From Pseudomonadota bacterium (GTDB lineage Bacteria; Pseudomonadota; Alphaproteobacteria; Rhizobiales; Rhizobiaceae): a DNA stretch of 7,276 bases. The stretch lies in the NCBI GenBank assembly GCA_023422735.1, contig JAFAGL010000066.1, forward strand, positions 1 through 7,276. Reading direction: 5' to 3'. Both the position numbers and the translations under genes were made by a program. The notes under the pieces are model-generated. The model ran no database searches and was not told the origin of the DNA. It worked only from the letters and a program-made list of their open reading frames with translations. Positions 1-5,178 of the stretch are shown here, one piece after another. Each line of letters starts with the position of its first letter. Position 1 is the stretch's first letter.

Positions 1-2111
1 GCCCAAAGCAGAGTCAAAAGACCTGCCGGAGCGGGCTTGAGCAGGCTCGGCACAAAAATGTGGTAGGCACCGAAGCGCACACCCAAACGACGCAGCGCGG
101 CGCGCGATTCCTGATCGAGCCCTTTTACGTCATCGGCGATGTCGCGGCGGTTGATGATCCCGAAATTTTCCACAAGGCGGAAGGCAATGCCACGGGCCAA
201 ACCGGTGAGTTGCTCGGCATCGCGCAAATCCACCAGCGGCTTCAACAGCGATTCGACCTGATAAGCGACGAAGCGCTCGGCACGCGCCGCAACCTTGTCG
301 CGAGCCGGACCGGTCAACTGTTCGTCGGCCAACAGAATGACGCGCGGCTTCAATGGATCGTCGGTCGCCACCACGGTCGCCACCGGTGCGCCGATCCAGC
401 GCAATGTTCCATCGGAGGCCAGCGCGAAATCGCCATTGCCCGCAGCTGCGAACTTTTCGGCGCGGCTTTCAAATTCCTGCGCAAGGGCTTTGGCTGCCGC
501 CGCCTTGACGGCTTTCGCATCTTCACCATGAACGCTTGTATCGGCGGTGAACCGGAATCCCTGAAGGTCGCCCACGGCATGACCTTCGACGAGAACGCTC
601 CCGTTGGATTGGACTTCGGCTTCTGGCATCGTATTTTCTCTCAGCCGCTTCATAAGGACGGATGTCCTGCGGTCTACAAAACGTTTCGTCAATCGCTCAT
701 GCAAGGCATCGGACAGCCGATCCTCGATTTCGCGCGTTTTTTCCTGCCAGTGCAGCGGATCTGCAAGCCAGCCGGGTCGGTTTGAAACAAAAGTCCATGT
801 CCGGATCTGGGCGATCCGGTGTGACAGCGTGTCGATTTCGCCGCTGGTCGAATCCGCGCGGCGAACCTGCTCGGCCATGTAGGCCTCGTCGACATGGCCA
901 CGTTCGGCCAGATCGGAAAAGATGGAGGCGATCAGATCCGCATGCTGGGCGGGCGCGATTCGGCGATAATCCGGCAGCGCGCACGCTTCCCATAATAGCG
1001 CCACGCGGTCGGTTCGGCCGGCCAGATGGCGGATCTTGGGATCCTTCGACAGTTGAGCCAGCGCCTGTGCATCCACAGAAGGCAAAGCGCGCGTCAGTCC
1101 TTCAACCGGCGCAATCCGGTCTATCGACCCCTGCAAGGCTTCAAGTGACGTAAAATCGAGATCGGCGCTGCGCCATTGCAGGACCTTGACCGGATCGAAA
1201 GCATGCGCCTCGACGCGCTCGACCATTTCATCGGTGAAGTTTTCGCATTGGCCCGTCACGCCGAATGTACCGTCGCGCAAATGCCGACCGGCCCGGCCCG
1301 CGATCTGTCCGATCTCGCTAGCCGTCAGATTGCGATACTGGAACCCGTCGAATTTGCGATCCTGGGCGAAAGCCACATGATCGACATCGAGGTTGAGCCC
1401 CATGCCGATGGCGTCGGTCGCGACGAGATAATCGACATCGCCGGATTGATAAAGCTCGACCTGAGCATTGCGGGTGCGAGGGCTGAGCGCGCCAAGCACC
1501 ACAGCAGCGCCGCCGCGCTGGCGGCGGATCAGTTCGGCGATAGCGTAAACCTCATCAGCCGAAAATGCGACAATGGCCGAACGGCGCGGCAGGCGCGTGA
1601 TTTTCTTGGAGCCCGCATAAGCCAGATGCGACATGCGCGGCCGCGAAATCACGGAAATTCCGCGCAACAGCTTTTCCAGAATGCCGCGCATGGTGCCGGC
1701 GCCGAGCAAAAGCGTTTCCTCGCGCCCGCGCAGATGCAGAATGCGGTCGGTAAAAATGTGGCCACGTTCGAGATCGCCGGCCAGTTGCACTTCGTCGATC
1801 GCCACAAAAGCCGCATCGGTTTGGCGCGGCATGGCTTCGACCGTGCAAACGGAATAGCGCGCGCCGGCAGGCACGATCTTTTCCTCGCCGGTGATCAGCG
1901 CCACTTTTTCCTGGCCGACCTTGTCGCACACGCGGCCATAAACCTCGCGCGCCAGCAAACGCAGGGGCAAGCCGATCACGCCGCTCGAATGCGCGACCAT
2001 GCGCTCGATGGCCAGATGGGTCTTGCCAGTATTGGTCGGGCCCAGAACCGCCGTCACGTCTCGCCCGGAAAGAACGAGCGGCGCGGCGGCGCGGATAGAA
2101 GCTGCTGTCAT
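1..2111 (-). CDS. Suv3-like DExH-box helicase (partial, 3' end off the left edge)
   Basis: Reverse-strand reading is open from the ATG at 2109-2111 to base 1, giving 703 codons with no stop. Visible superfamily 2 helicase motifs are Walker A GPTNTGKT (residues 24-31), motif Ia PLRLLAREV (49-57), TGEE (74-77), motif II DEVQ (106-109), GAGTM in the motif III position (137-141), ATDAIGMGLNL (231-241) and motif VI QIAGRAGR (269-276). The GPTN[ST]GKT, DE[IV]Q and MGLNL wording is that of the Suv3/MgpS-type ATP-dependent RNA helicases rather than RecQ or DEAD-box proteins. From family knowledge it should unwind RNA or RNA/DNA with ATP in the cytoplasm; the bacterial role is poorly defined. Alphaproteobacterial homologues are commonly around 1000 residues, so roughly the last third is missing. 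The ATG was chosen because the helicase core starts about 20 residues later and homologues start similarly. Shine-Dalgarno is weak (GGAG about 20 nt upstream). Confidence 0.93.
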   Translation of the reverse strand, partial: MTAASIRAAAPLVLSGRDVTAVLGPTNTGKTHLAIERMVAHSSGVIGLPLRLLAREVYGRVCDKVGQEKVALITGEEKIVPAGARYSVCTVEAMPRQTDAAFVAIDEVQLAGDLERGHIFTDRILHLRGREETLLLGAGTMRGILEKLLRGISVISRPRMSHLAYAGSKKITRLPRRSAIVAFSADEVYAIAELIRRQRGGAAVVLGALSPRTRNAQVELYQSGDVDYLVATDAIGMGLNLDVDHVAFAQDRKFDGFQYRNLTASEIGQIAGRAGRHLRDGTFGVTGQCENFTDEMVERVEAHAFDPVKVLQWRSADLDFTSLEALQGSIDRIAPVEGLTRALPSVDAQALAQLSKDPKIRHLAGRTDRVALLWEACALPDYRRIAPAQHADLIASIFSDLAERGHVDEAYMAEQVRRADSTSGEIDTLSHRIAQIRTWTFVSNRPGWLADPLHWQEKTREIEDRLSDALHERLTKRFVDRRTSVLMKRLRENTMPEAEVQSNGSVLVEGHAVGDLQGFRFTADTSVHGEDAKAVKAAAAKALAQEFESRAEKFAAAGNGDFALASDGTLRWIGAPVATVVATDDPLKPRVILLADEQLTGPARDKVAARAERFVAYQVESLLKPLVDLRDAEQLTGLARGIAFRLVENFGIINRRDIADDVKGLDQESRAALRRLGVRFGAYHIFVPSLLKPAPAGLLTLLW

Positions 2112-2245
2112 TCGGAAAGGATCGTCTCGTCTCCGGCGGAAAATGCGGCCGTGCGAGCCACGCTGAATTCCATATAACCCTTGGCGAAAGTGAAAAACAG
2201 GGTGTTTCCCCGATTTCTGGAAGATGATTTCGCTCCCGCCTCAAT

Positions 2246-2371
2246 ATGGCGCGCGTTAACGAATGGAACGAGATCGGAACGAATCATCGACGAATCGCTG
2301 TTTTTGCCGAGTTCTGCGTCTGTTCACCGCAAGATATAGGTAGAATGGATGAGGACATACCAGATGTATAA
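2246..2371 (+). CDS. Possible 41-residue small ORF of unknown function (doubtful)
   Basis: This frame runs from ATG 2246 to TAA 2369-2371 and was found by reading through the upstream repeat copy. The peptide contains GTNHRRIAVFAEF near its middle and an acidic tail, MDEDIPDV. The stop overlaps the left arm of the hairpin at 2370-2398, which would fit a short gene with a terminator. The corresponding frame in the second repeat copy encodes GTNRRRIGSFAIF, and several differences between the copies are synonymous (TTT/TTC, GCC/GCG, TCA/TCT). Against it: no Shine-Dalgarno precedes the ATG, and the frame may be only a by-product of a repeated DNA element. I do not recognise the product. Confidence 0.15.
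   Translation: MARVNEWNEIGTNHRRIAVFAEFCVCSPQDIGRMDEDIPDV
2266..2280 (-). promoter_or_regulatory. Candidate LexA (SOS) box upstream of the helicase
   Basis: The plus strand reads GAACGAGATCGGAAC, which is GTTC-N7-GTTC on the minus strand and matches exactly the established alphaproteobacterial LexA consensus. It lies 155 bp upstream of the helicase ATG in the helicase direction. That is far for a promoter operator unless the transcript has a long leader, so the regulated gene is uncertain. Confidence 0.4.
2311..2325 (+). promoter_or_regulatory. Second candidate LexA (SOS) box
   Basis: GTTCTGCGTCTGTTC is a second exact GTTC-N7-GTTC match, in the opposite orientation to the box at 2266-2280 and starting 31 bp after it. 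The equivalent positions in repeat copy B (2612-2626) read ATTC-N7-GTTC, one mismatch from consensus. Two perfect matches inside 60 bp are unlikely by chance, but the repeat itself could be the reason they recur. Confidence 0.4.
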
Positions 2372-2398
2372 AGGGGCAAAGCCGCGCCCGGCCCCTTT
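2370..2398. terminator. GC-rich hairpin, possible terminator
   Basis: AAAGGGGC (2370-2377) pairs perfectly with GCCCCTTT (2391-2398) around a 13-nt loop. No long T tract follows on either strand; only the three T bases within the arm are present. It could end the phbB-VOC transcript on the minus strand or a short plus-strand transcript through 2246-2371. Confidence 0.35.
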
Positions 2399-2409
2399 CC
2401 GCCCCGTTT

Positions 2410-2422
2410 GTTAACCTTTGAC
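2410..2422 (+). repeat. Left arm of a 13-bp perfect inverted repeat
   Basis: GTTAACCTTTGAC here is the exact reverse complement of GTCAAAGGTTAAC at 2704-2716. The arms enclose 281 bp. The outer six bases, GTTAAC, are themselves palindromic, so the arrangement can also be read as a 6-bp direct duplication flanking 7-bp terminal inverted repeats (CTTTGAC/GTCAAAG). Confidence 0.6.
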
Positions 2423-2553
2423 CTCAAGCATCGGCCAAGCTGAAGGTGCAGCCTTCGTAAGCCCATCCAGAGGCCTTTTTTATCGCGTCCCGAGCGTCAA
2501 AAATCGATTCTGCCAGGCTGTTGGCCCCTCGATGGGCGCGCAAATCCCCACTT

Positions 2554-2626
2554 GCGTTAAGGTTCGGAGCATAAGGGGAACGAATCGGCGACGAATCGGA
2601 AGTTTCGCGATATTCTTCTTTTGTTC
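2554..2626 (+). repeat. Direct repeat copy B
   Basis: This is the counterpart of 2253-2325 at an offset of 301 bp. It keeps the paired ACGAATC motifs (2580 and 2591, 11 bp apart). Both LexA-like boxes are degraded by one base: GAGC-N7-GAAC at 2567-2581 and ATTC-N7-GTTC at 2612-2626. The offset is not a multiple of three, so one continuous frame does not read both copies in register, although each copy's own equivalent frame encodes a similar GTN-x-RRI peptide. Confidence 0.7.
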
Positions 2627-2648
2627 TTCACCAGATCTTGTGGTTTGC

Positions 2649-2662
2649 GTGACGGATATCAC
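2649..2662. promoter_or_regulatory. CRP/FNR-family-like dyad
   Basis: GTGA-CGGATA-TCAC has 4-bp complementary half-sites separated by 6 bp and is followed by A, giving a full TCACA right half as in CRP-type sites. It lies just beyond the VOC gene stop, so any target would be the helicase transcript or an unseen short transcript. Support is the motif only. Confidence 0.2.
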
Positions 2663-2703
2663 ATCATAGCCGGACAATATGTGCTCTAGATGCCCCGTGG
2701 CGC

Positions 2704-2716
2704 GTCAAAGGTTAAC
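2704..2716 (-). repeat. Right arm of the 13-bp perfect inverted repeat
   Basis: GTCAAAGGTTAAC is the exact reverse complement of 2410-2422. Its outer end lies 31 bp from the VOC gene stop. Sequence outside and just inside the arms shows no further pairing. Confidence 0.6.
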
Positions 2717-2747
2717 GTTGCGCGGTGCGCGGTAGCTCTTCGTTGCG

Positions 2748-3116
2748 TCACTCGCTTTCGAGTTGCGCAAGATGCTGGAGCACATTGACGAGCGTCCCGA
2801 CAGGATCGCGAAAGAAAAAGCGTCGAACGCCCCAGGGTTCTTCCGTCAGCGCGTAAACGATCTCGCTTCCGGCTTGCTCCACCGCGCGGTAGGCCTCCGC
2901 AACATCATCAACCTCGATCGACAGAGCCGGGACGGGCGTGTCCGAGCCACCTTGGGCTGCGAAGCTTAGCTGAGTCCGCATCCGGCTTTCGGCGGCAGCT
3001 GTTGCAATCCAGCCGTGATCCATCACCGTTTTCAACCCGAAGACGCGATCATAAAACGCCGCCAATTGCTGCGGATCGCTTGTCGCGAGATTGGCAACGA
3101 TGCGGAGCACTGCCAT
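2748..3116 (-). CDS. VOC superfamily (glyoxalase/dioxygenase fold) protein
   Basis: The 122-residue product has the size of a single vicinal-oxygen-chelate domain with two beta-alpha-beta-beta-beta modules. The first opens with an ANLATSDPQQLAAFYDRVFGL-like helix after strand one (residues 8-28). The second runs from SIEVDDVAEAYRAVEQAG to FFFRDPVGTLVNVLQ, matching the usual FxDPxGxxxxV ending. The position usually held by a metal-ligand Glu near the C-terminus appears to be Asn (GTLVNV), and I see no clear His/Glu metal triad, so enzymatic activity is uncertain. The substrate cannot be read from sequence. The ATG lies 2 bp after the phbB stop, so it is almost certainly cotranscribed and probably translationally coupled with phbB. 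A role in PHB or acyl-CoA metabolism is inference from that position only. Confidence 0.88.
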   Translation of the reverse strand: MAVLRIVANLATSDPQQLAAFYDRVFGLKTVMDHGWIATAAAESRMRTQLSFAAQGGSDTPVPALSIEVDDVAEAYRAVEQAGSEIVYALTEEPWGVRRFFFRDPVGTLVNVLQHLAQLESE

Positions 3117-3118
3117 GG

Positions 3119-3841
3119 CTACACCATATATTGCCCGCCATTGGCGGTCAGCGTGGAACCCGTGATGAAGCCAGCTTCATCCGACGCAAGAAACACGACG
3201 CAACGCCCGATTTCGGACGCGTCACCCAACCGCCCCGTCGGAATCTGCGCAATGATCGCGTCGCGGACTTTTTCTGGAACGGCCATGACCATGTCGGTCG
3301 CAATATAGCCGGGACAAATGGCGTTGACAGTTATACCTGCGCGCGCGCCTTCCAATGCAAGAGAGCGTGTCAAACCCAGGTCGCCAGCCTTGGAGGCCGC
3401 GTAGTTCACCTGCCCCCTCTGCCCCTTCTGGCCATTGATCGAGGAAATCGTGATCACCCGCCCGAATTTGCGCTCCCGCATTCCGGGCCAAACGGGATGT
3501 GTCATGTTGAAGACCCCATTGAGATTGGTGTCGACAACTTCCTTCCATTGCGCCGGCGTCATCTTGTGGAACATCGCGTCGCGCGTGATGCCCGCATTGT
3601 TCACAAGCACCTCGACGGGACCAAGCCTATCCTCGACCTGCGCGAGGCCTTCGACGCAGCTTTCGTAATCGGCCACGGACCATTTGAAGACGGCAACGCC
3701 GGTTTCCTGCCTGAACGCGGCGGCGGCATCATCGTTTCCGGCATAATTGGCGGCAACCCGGTAACCCGCATCGCGCAAGGCGATCGCGATGGCAGCGCCG
3801 ATCCCCCGCGTTCCTCCTGTAACCAGCGCCGTCCGGGCCAT
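3119..3841 (-). CDS. phbB: Acetoacetyl-CoA reductase, NADPH-dependent SDR
   Basis: The 240-residue product is a classical short-chain dehydrogenase/reductase. It has the cofactor motif TGGTRGIG (8-15), NNAG (81-84), the active-site Asn in NLNG (N106), Ser134, and Tyr147 with Lys151 in YAASK, then PG (177-178). Catalytic Ser-Tyr (13) and Tyr-Lys (4) spacings are canonical. The N32-Y33 region after strand two lacks the acidic residue of NAD enzymes, fitting NADPH. NAGITRD, FxKM and the WxxVxxTNLxGVFN segment, with C-terminal TGSTLTANGGQYM, are typical of PhaB, which reduces acetoacetyl-CoA to (R)-3-hydroxybutyryl-CoA for polyhydroxybutyrate synthesis. Divergent phaR supports this over the close relative FabG. 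A GGAG Shine-Dalgarno sits 8 nt before the ATG. No phaA thiolase gene precedes it here. Confidence 0.95.
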   Translation of the reverse strand: MARTALVTGGTRGIGAAIAIALRDAGYRVAANYAGNDDAAAAFRQETGVAVFKWSVADYESCVEGLAQVEDRLGPVEVLVNNAGITRDAMFHKMTPAQWKEVVDTNLNGVFNMTHPVWPGMRERKFGRVITISSINGQKGQRGQVNYAASKAGDLGLTRSLALEGARAGITVNAICPGYIATDMVMAVPEKVRDAIIAQIPTGRLGDASEIGRCVVFLASDEAGFITGSTLTANGGQYMV

Positions 3842-4091
3842 TTCTCGTTCTCCAGGTGAAACGTCATTATTGGAAGGAAAAGCTTGAGCGGTCCAGAGGA
3901 GATGGCTGCTTATTCGTTCACAATCAGCGACTTAACGTGCTGCGGCGCAACAATTTTCCTGCCAAAAGCGCCTGAAACCACGCAGTGCACAAATCTCTTC
4001 CAATTTGCTGCTGCATTGCGCATAGTCCGTCCAGAAAGCCAGCAAACTGTTTTCCTGCCCTGCTTTTCCAGGCGCAATTTCGGAGGCGTTT
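3842..4091. promoter_or_regulatory. Divergent phbB/phaR promoter region
   Basis: This 250-bp spacer must carry promoters for phbB (minus) and phaR (plus). I could not assign confident -35/-10 elements. phaR has a strong Shine-Dalgarno, GGAGG at 4082-4086, five bases before its ATG. No protein-coding frame inside the spacer is convincing. TGC-rich motifs are listed separately. Confidence 0.7.
3938..4022. promoter_or_regulatory. TGC-rich motifs, candidate PhaR operators
   Basis: TGCTGCGGCGCA occurs at 3938-3949, GCAGTGCA at 3982-3989, and TGCTGCTGCATTGCGCA at 4006-4022. The last includes CTGC-N3-GC, a partial match to the CTGC-N3/4-GCAG type of TGC-rich target described for PhaR of Paracoccus and Rhodobacter. 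Their placement between divergent phbB and phaR fits autorepression of phaR and control of phbB. None is a perfect consensus palindrome, so this is inference. Confidence 0.4.
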
Positions 4092-4688
4092 ATGCCCGCT
4101 AAAGGCGAACCGGTGATTATCAAGAAATATGCCAATCGCCGTTTGTACAACACGGGCACAAGTACTTACGTGACGCTGGAAGACCTCGCCGAAATGGTCA
4201 AGCGTGGCGAGGAATTCACGGTGCAGGATGCGCGTTCGGGCGACGACATTACCCATCCTGTTCTCACACAGATCATTTTCGAGCTGGAAAACAAGGACGG
4301 CCAGAACATGCTGCCGATCTCCTTCTTGCGCCAGTTGATCGCTTTTTACGGCGACCAGATGCAGATGATCGTTCCGAGTTTTCTCGAACAATCCATGCAG
4401 GCCTTTTCCAAGGAACAGGATCGCTTTCGCGATCAGATGAATGCGACCTTCGGAAAACCGCCGATGAACATGATGGCAATGCCCTCGATGAAGGCAATCG
4501 AGGAGCAAACCCGCCGCAACATGGAAATGTTTCAAAACGCGATGCGCATGTTCACCGCGTTTCCAACAGGCACGACACAGCCGACACCGGAAGAACCCAA
4601 GGCGAAAACCGGCGGCGACACCGATCTTTCCGAATTGAAGGAACAGATCGCAGCAATGCAGCGCAAGCTGGATGCGCTCAACAAATAA
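4092..4688 (+). CDS. phaR: Polyhydroxyalkanoate synthesis repressor PhaR
   Basis: The 198-residue product has the diagnostic N-terminal PHB/PHA accumulation regulator DNA-binding domain (about residues 8-70), starting with IIKKYANRRLYNT and including TYVTLEDLAEMV. A PHB-accumulation-regulatory segment follows (about 72-115: LPISFLRQLIAFYGDQMQ and FLEQSMQAF), then a Met-rich amphipathic stretch likely to bind polymer, and a predicted coiled coil at the end (LSELKEQIAAMQRKLDALN). From family knowledge PhaR represses phasin and other PHA genes and itself, and is released when it binds nascent PHB granules. The ATG follows GGAGG by 5 nt. It is divergent from phbB and monocistronic, ending before a bidirectional terminator. 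Confidence 0.97.
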   Translation: MPAKGEPVIIKKYANRRLYNTGTSTYVTLEDLAEMVKRGEEFTVQDARSGDDITHPVLTQIIFELENKDGQNMLPISFLRQLIAFYGDQMQMIVPSFLEQSMQAFSKEQDRFRDQMNATFGKPPMNMMAMPSMKAIEEQTRRNMEMFQNAMRMFTAFPTGTTQPTPEEPKAKTGGDTDLSELKEQIAAMQRKLDALNK

Positions 4689-4758
4689 TAGTCGAAGGCA
4701 GCGCTTTAGGCGTACCGTCAGTGCTGCAACCGCGCCTCTGGCGTCGAACGGAGCATAC

Positions 4759-4794
4759 GCGCGCAAATAATCCGAACTTACTGCGCGCAAATAA
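4759..4794 (+). repeat. 12-bp direct repeat downstream of phaR
   Basis: GCGCGCAAATAA occurs at 4759-4770 and again at 4783-4794, a 24-bp period. The second copy runs into the A tract of the terminator hairpin. No function is evident. Confidence 0.6.
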
Positions 4795-4820
4795 AAAGGC
4801 CGGCGCGAGGCCAGCCTTTT
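4794..4820. terminator. Bidirectional intrinsic terminator between phaR and rpmF
   Basis: AAAAGGC (4794-4800) pairs with GCCTTTT (4814-4820). After one mismatch the stem continues with GGC/GCC (4802-4804 with 4810-4812) around a 5-nt loop. The A tract on one side and T tract on the other give a U-run in both directions. It serves the convergent genes phaR (106 bp upstream, plus) and rpmF (26 bp upstream, minus). Confidence 0.8.
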
Positions 4821-4845
4821 CAAACAACGGTCCGAAAAGAAAAGC

Positions 4846-5028
4846 TCAGCTTTCCTTGACGTCCAGAACCTGGCGACCGCGATACATGCCGGTCTTCAGG
4901 TCGATATGGTGCGGGCGGCGCATTTCGCCGGAATTCTTGTCCTCGACATAGGTCGGCGCCTTGAGGGCGTCCGCCGCACGGCGCATGCCGCGCTTGGACG
5001 GCGAGGTCTTTCGTTTAGGTACGGCCAT
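4846..5028 (-). CDS. rpmF: 50S ribosomal protein L32 (bL32)
   Basis: The 60-residue basic protein begins MAVPKRKTSPSKRGMRR and contains HHIDLKTGMYRGRQVL, the typical alphaproteobacterial bL32. It has no cysteines, so it is the form lacking the zinc-binding CxxC pairs. The start at 5028 was preferred over an upstream in-frame ATG (5124) because the family begins MAVPK and GGAG lies 6 nt before this ATG. It binds 23S rRNA in the large subunit near the peptidyl-transferase region. It ends 26 bp before the shared terminator. The promoter should lie in the 150-bp gap to mtgA; only a weak TATAGG-type -10 candidate is visible there. Confidence 0.97.
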   Translation of the reverse strand: MAVPKRKTSPSKRGMRRAADALKAPTYVEDKNSGEMRRPHHIDLKTGMYRGRQVLDVKES

Positions 5029-5178
5029 TTTCAGCTCCATCGTCCGGCAAAGTCTTGCGCGAAAGCTCCCTTCGGAACTTGGCGGCCGGCCGGTCTTTCT
5101 TGTAAAGGTCGCGTGCCTATACACAAGGCCAACGCATTTGGCCAGTATCTGATGAGAAAATTCGTTACGCGGACGTCT

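Larger units (their letters stand above)
2253..2325 (+). repeat. Direct repeat copy A (diverged, 301 bp from copy B)
   Basis: Ungapped alignment with 2554-2626 at a constant offset of 301 bp gives about 49 identities in 73 by hand count. Conservation is uneven: GCGTTAA at the left end is identical, 2276-2297 matches at 20 of 22 positions, and the right part ends in a shared TGTTC. Inside the core, ACGAATC occurs twice with an 11-bp period (2279 and 2290), close to one helical turn. Copy A holds two perfect GTTC-N7-GTTC-type boxes, one in each orientation. Confidence 0.7.
2112..2747. other. 636-bp intergenic region with repeats and candidate regulatory sites
   Basis: No confident gene is present between the helicase start and the VOC gene stop, both on the minus strand. 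The region should carry the helicase promoter and the end of the phbB-VOC transcript. It contains two diverged 73-bp direct-repeat copies (2253-2325 and 2554-2626), four LexA-like boxes (two perfect, two with one mismatch), a hairpin (2370-2398), a perfect 13-bp inverted repeat (2410-2422 and 2704-2716) and a CRP/FNR-like dyad (2649-2662). Base composition is visibly more AT-rich than the flanking genes. Short open frames exist on both strands, but none has a clear ribosome binding site. No tRNA or rRNA is recognisable. Confidence 0.8.

Noticed and set aside
1176..2177. Long plus-strand open frame (333 codons) and a shorter one at 60-785
   Set aside because: Both are antisense to the helicase reading, which carries all superfamily 2 motifs in order. 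The plus-strand products show no family features and arise from GC-rich codon bias.
2284..2466. Minus-strand 60-codon open frame
   Set aside because: It runs through the hairpin and repeat copy A with no Shine-Dalgarno, and its basic low-complexity product matches nothing recognisable.
2253..2716. Replication origin hypothesis for the repeat region
   Set aside because: No DnaA boxes of the TTATCCACA type are visible, and the neighbours are not those usual for alphaproteobacterial origins (hemE, maf, dnaA, parAB).
2410..2716. CtrA binding sites based on the TTAA-containing arms
   Set aside because: The TTAA-N7-TTAA spacing is not present at either arm; only single TTAACC half-sites occur.
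3002..3859. Plus-strand open frame of 285 codons
   Set aside because: It is antisense to phbB and the VOC gene, and its product is compositionally odd with no recognisable domain.
3924..4823. Minus-strand open frame of 299 codons
   Set aside because: It is antisense to phaR, which has a clear family match and a strong Shine-Dalgarno. The frame also spans the phaR operator region and the terminator.
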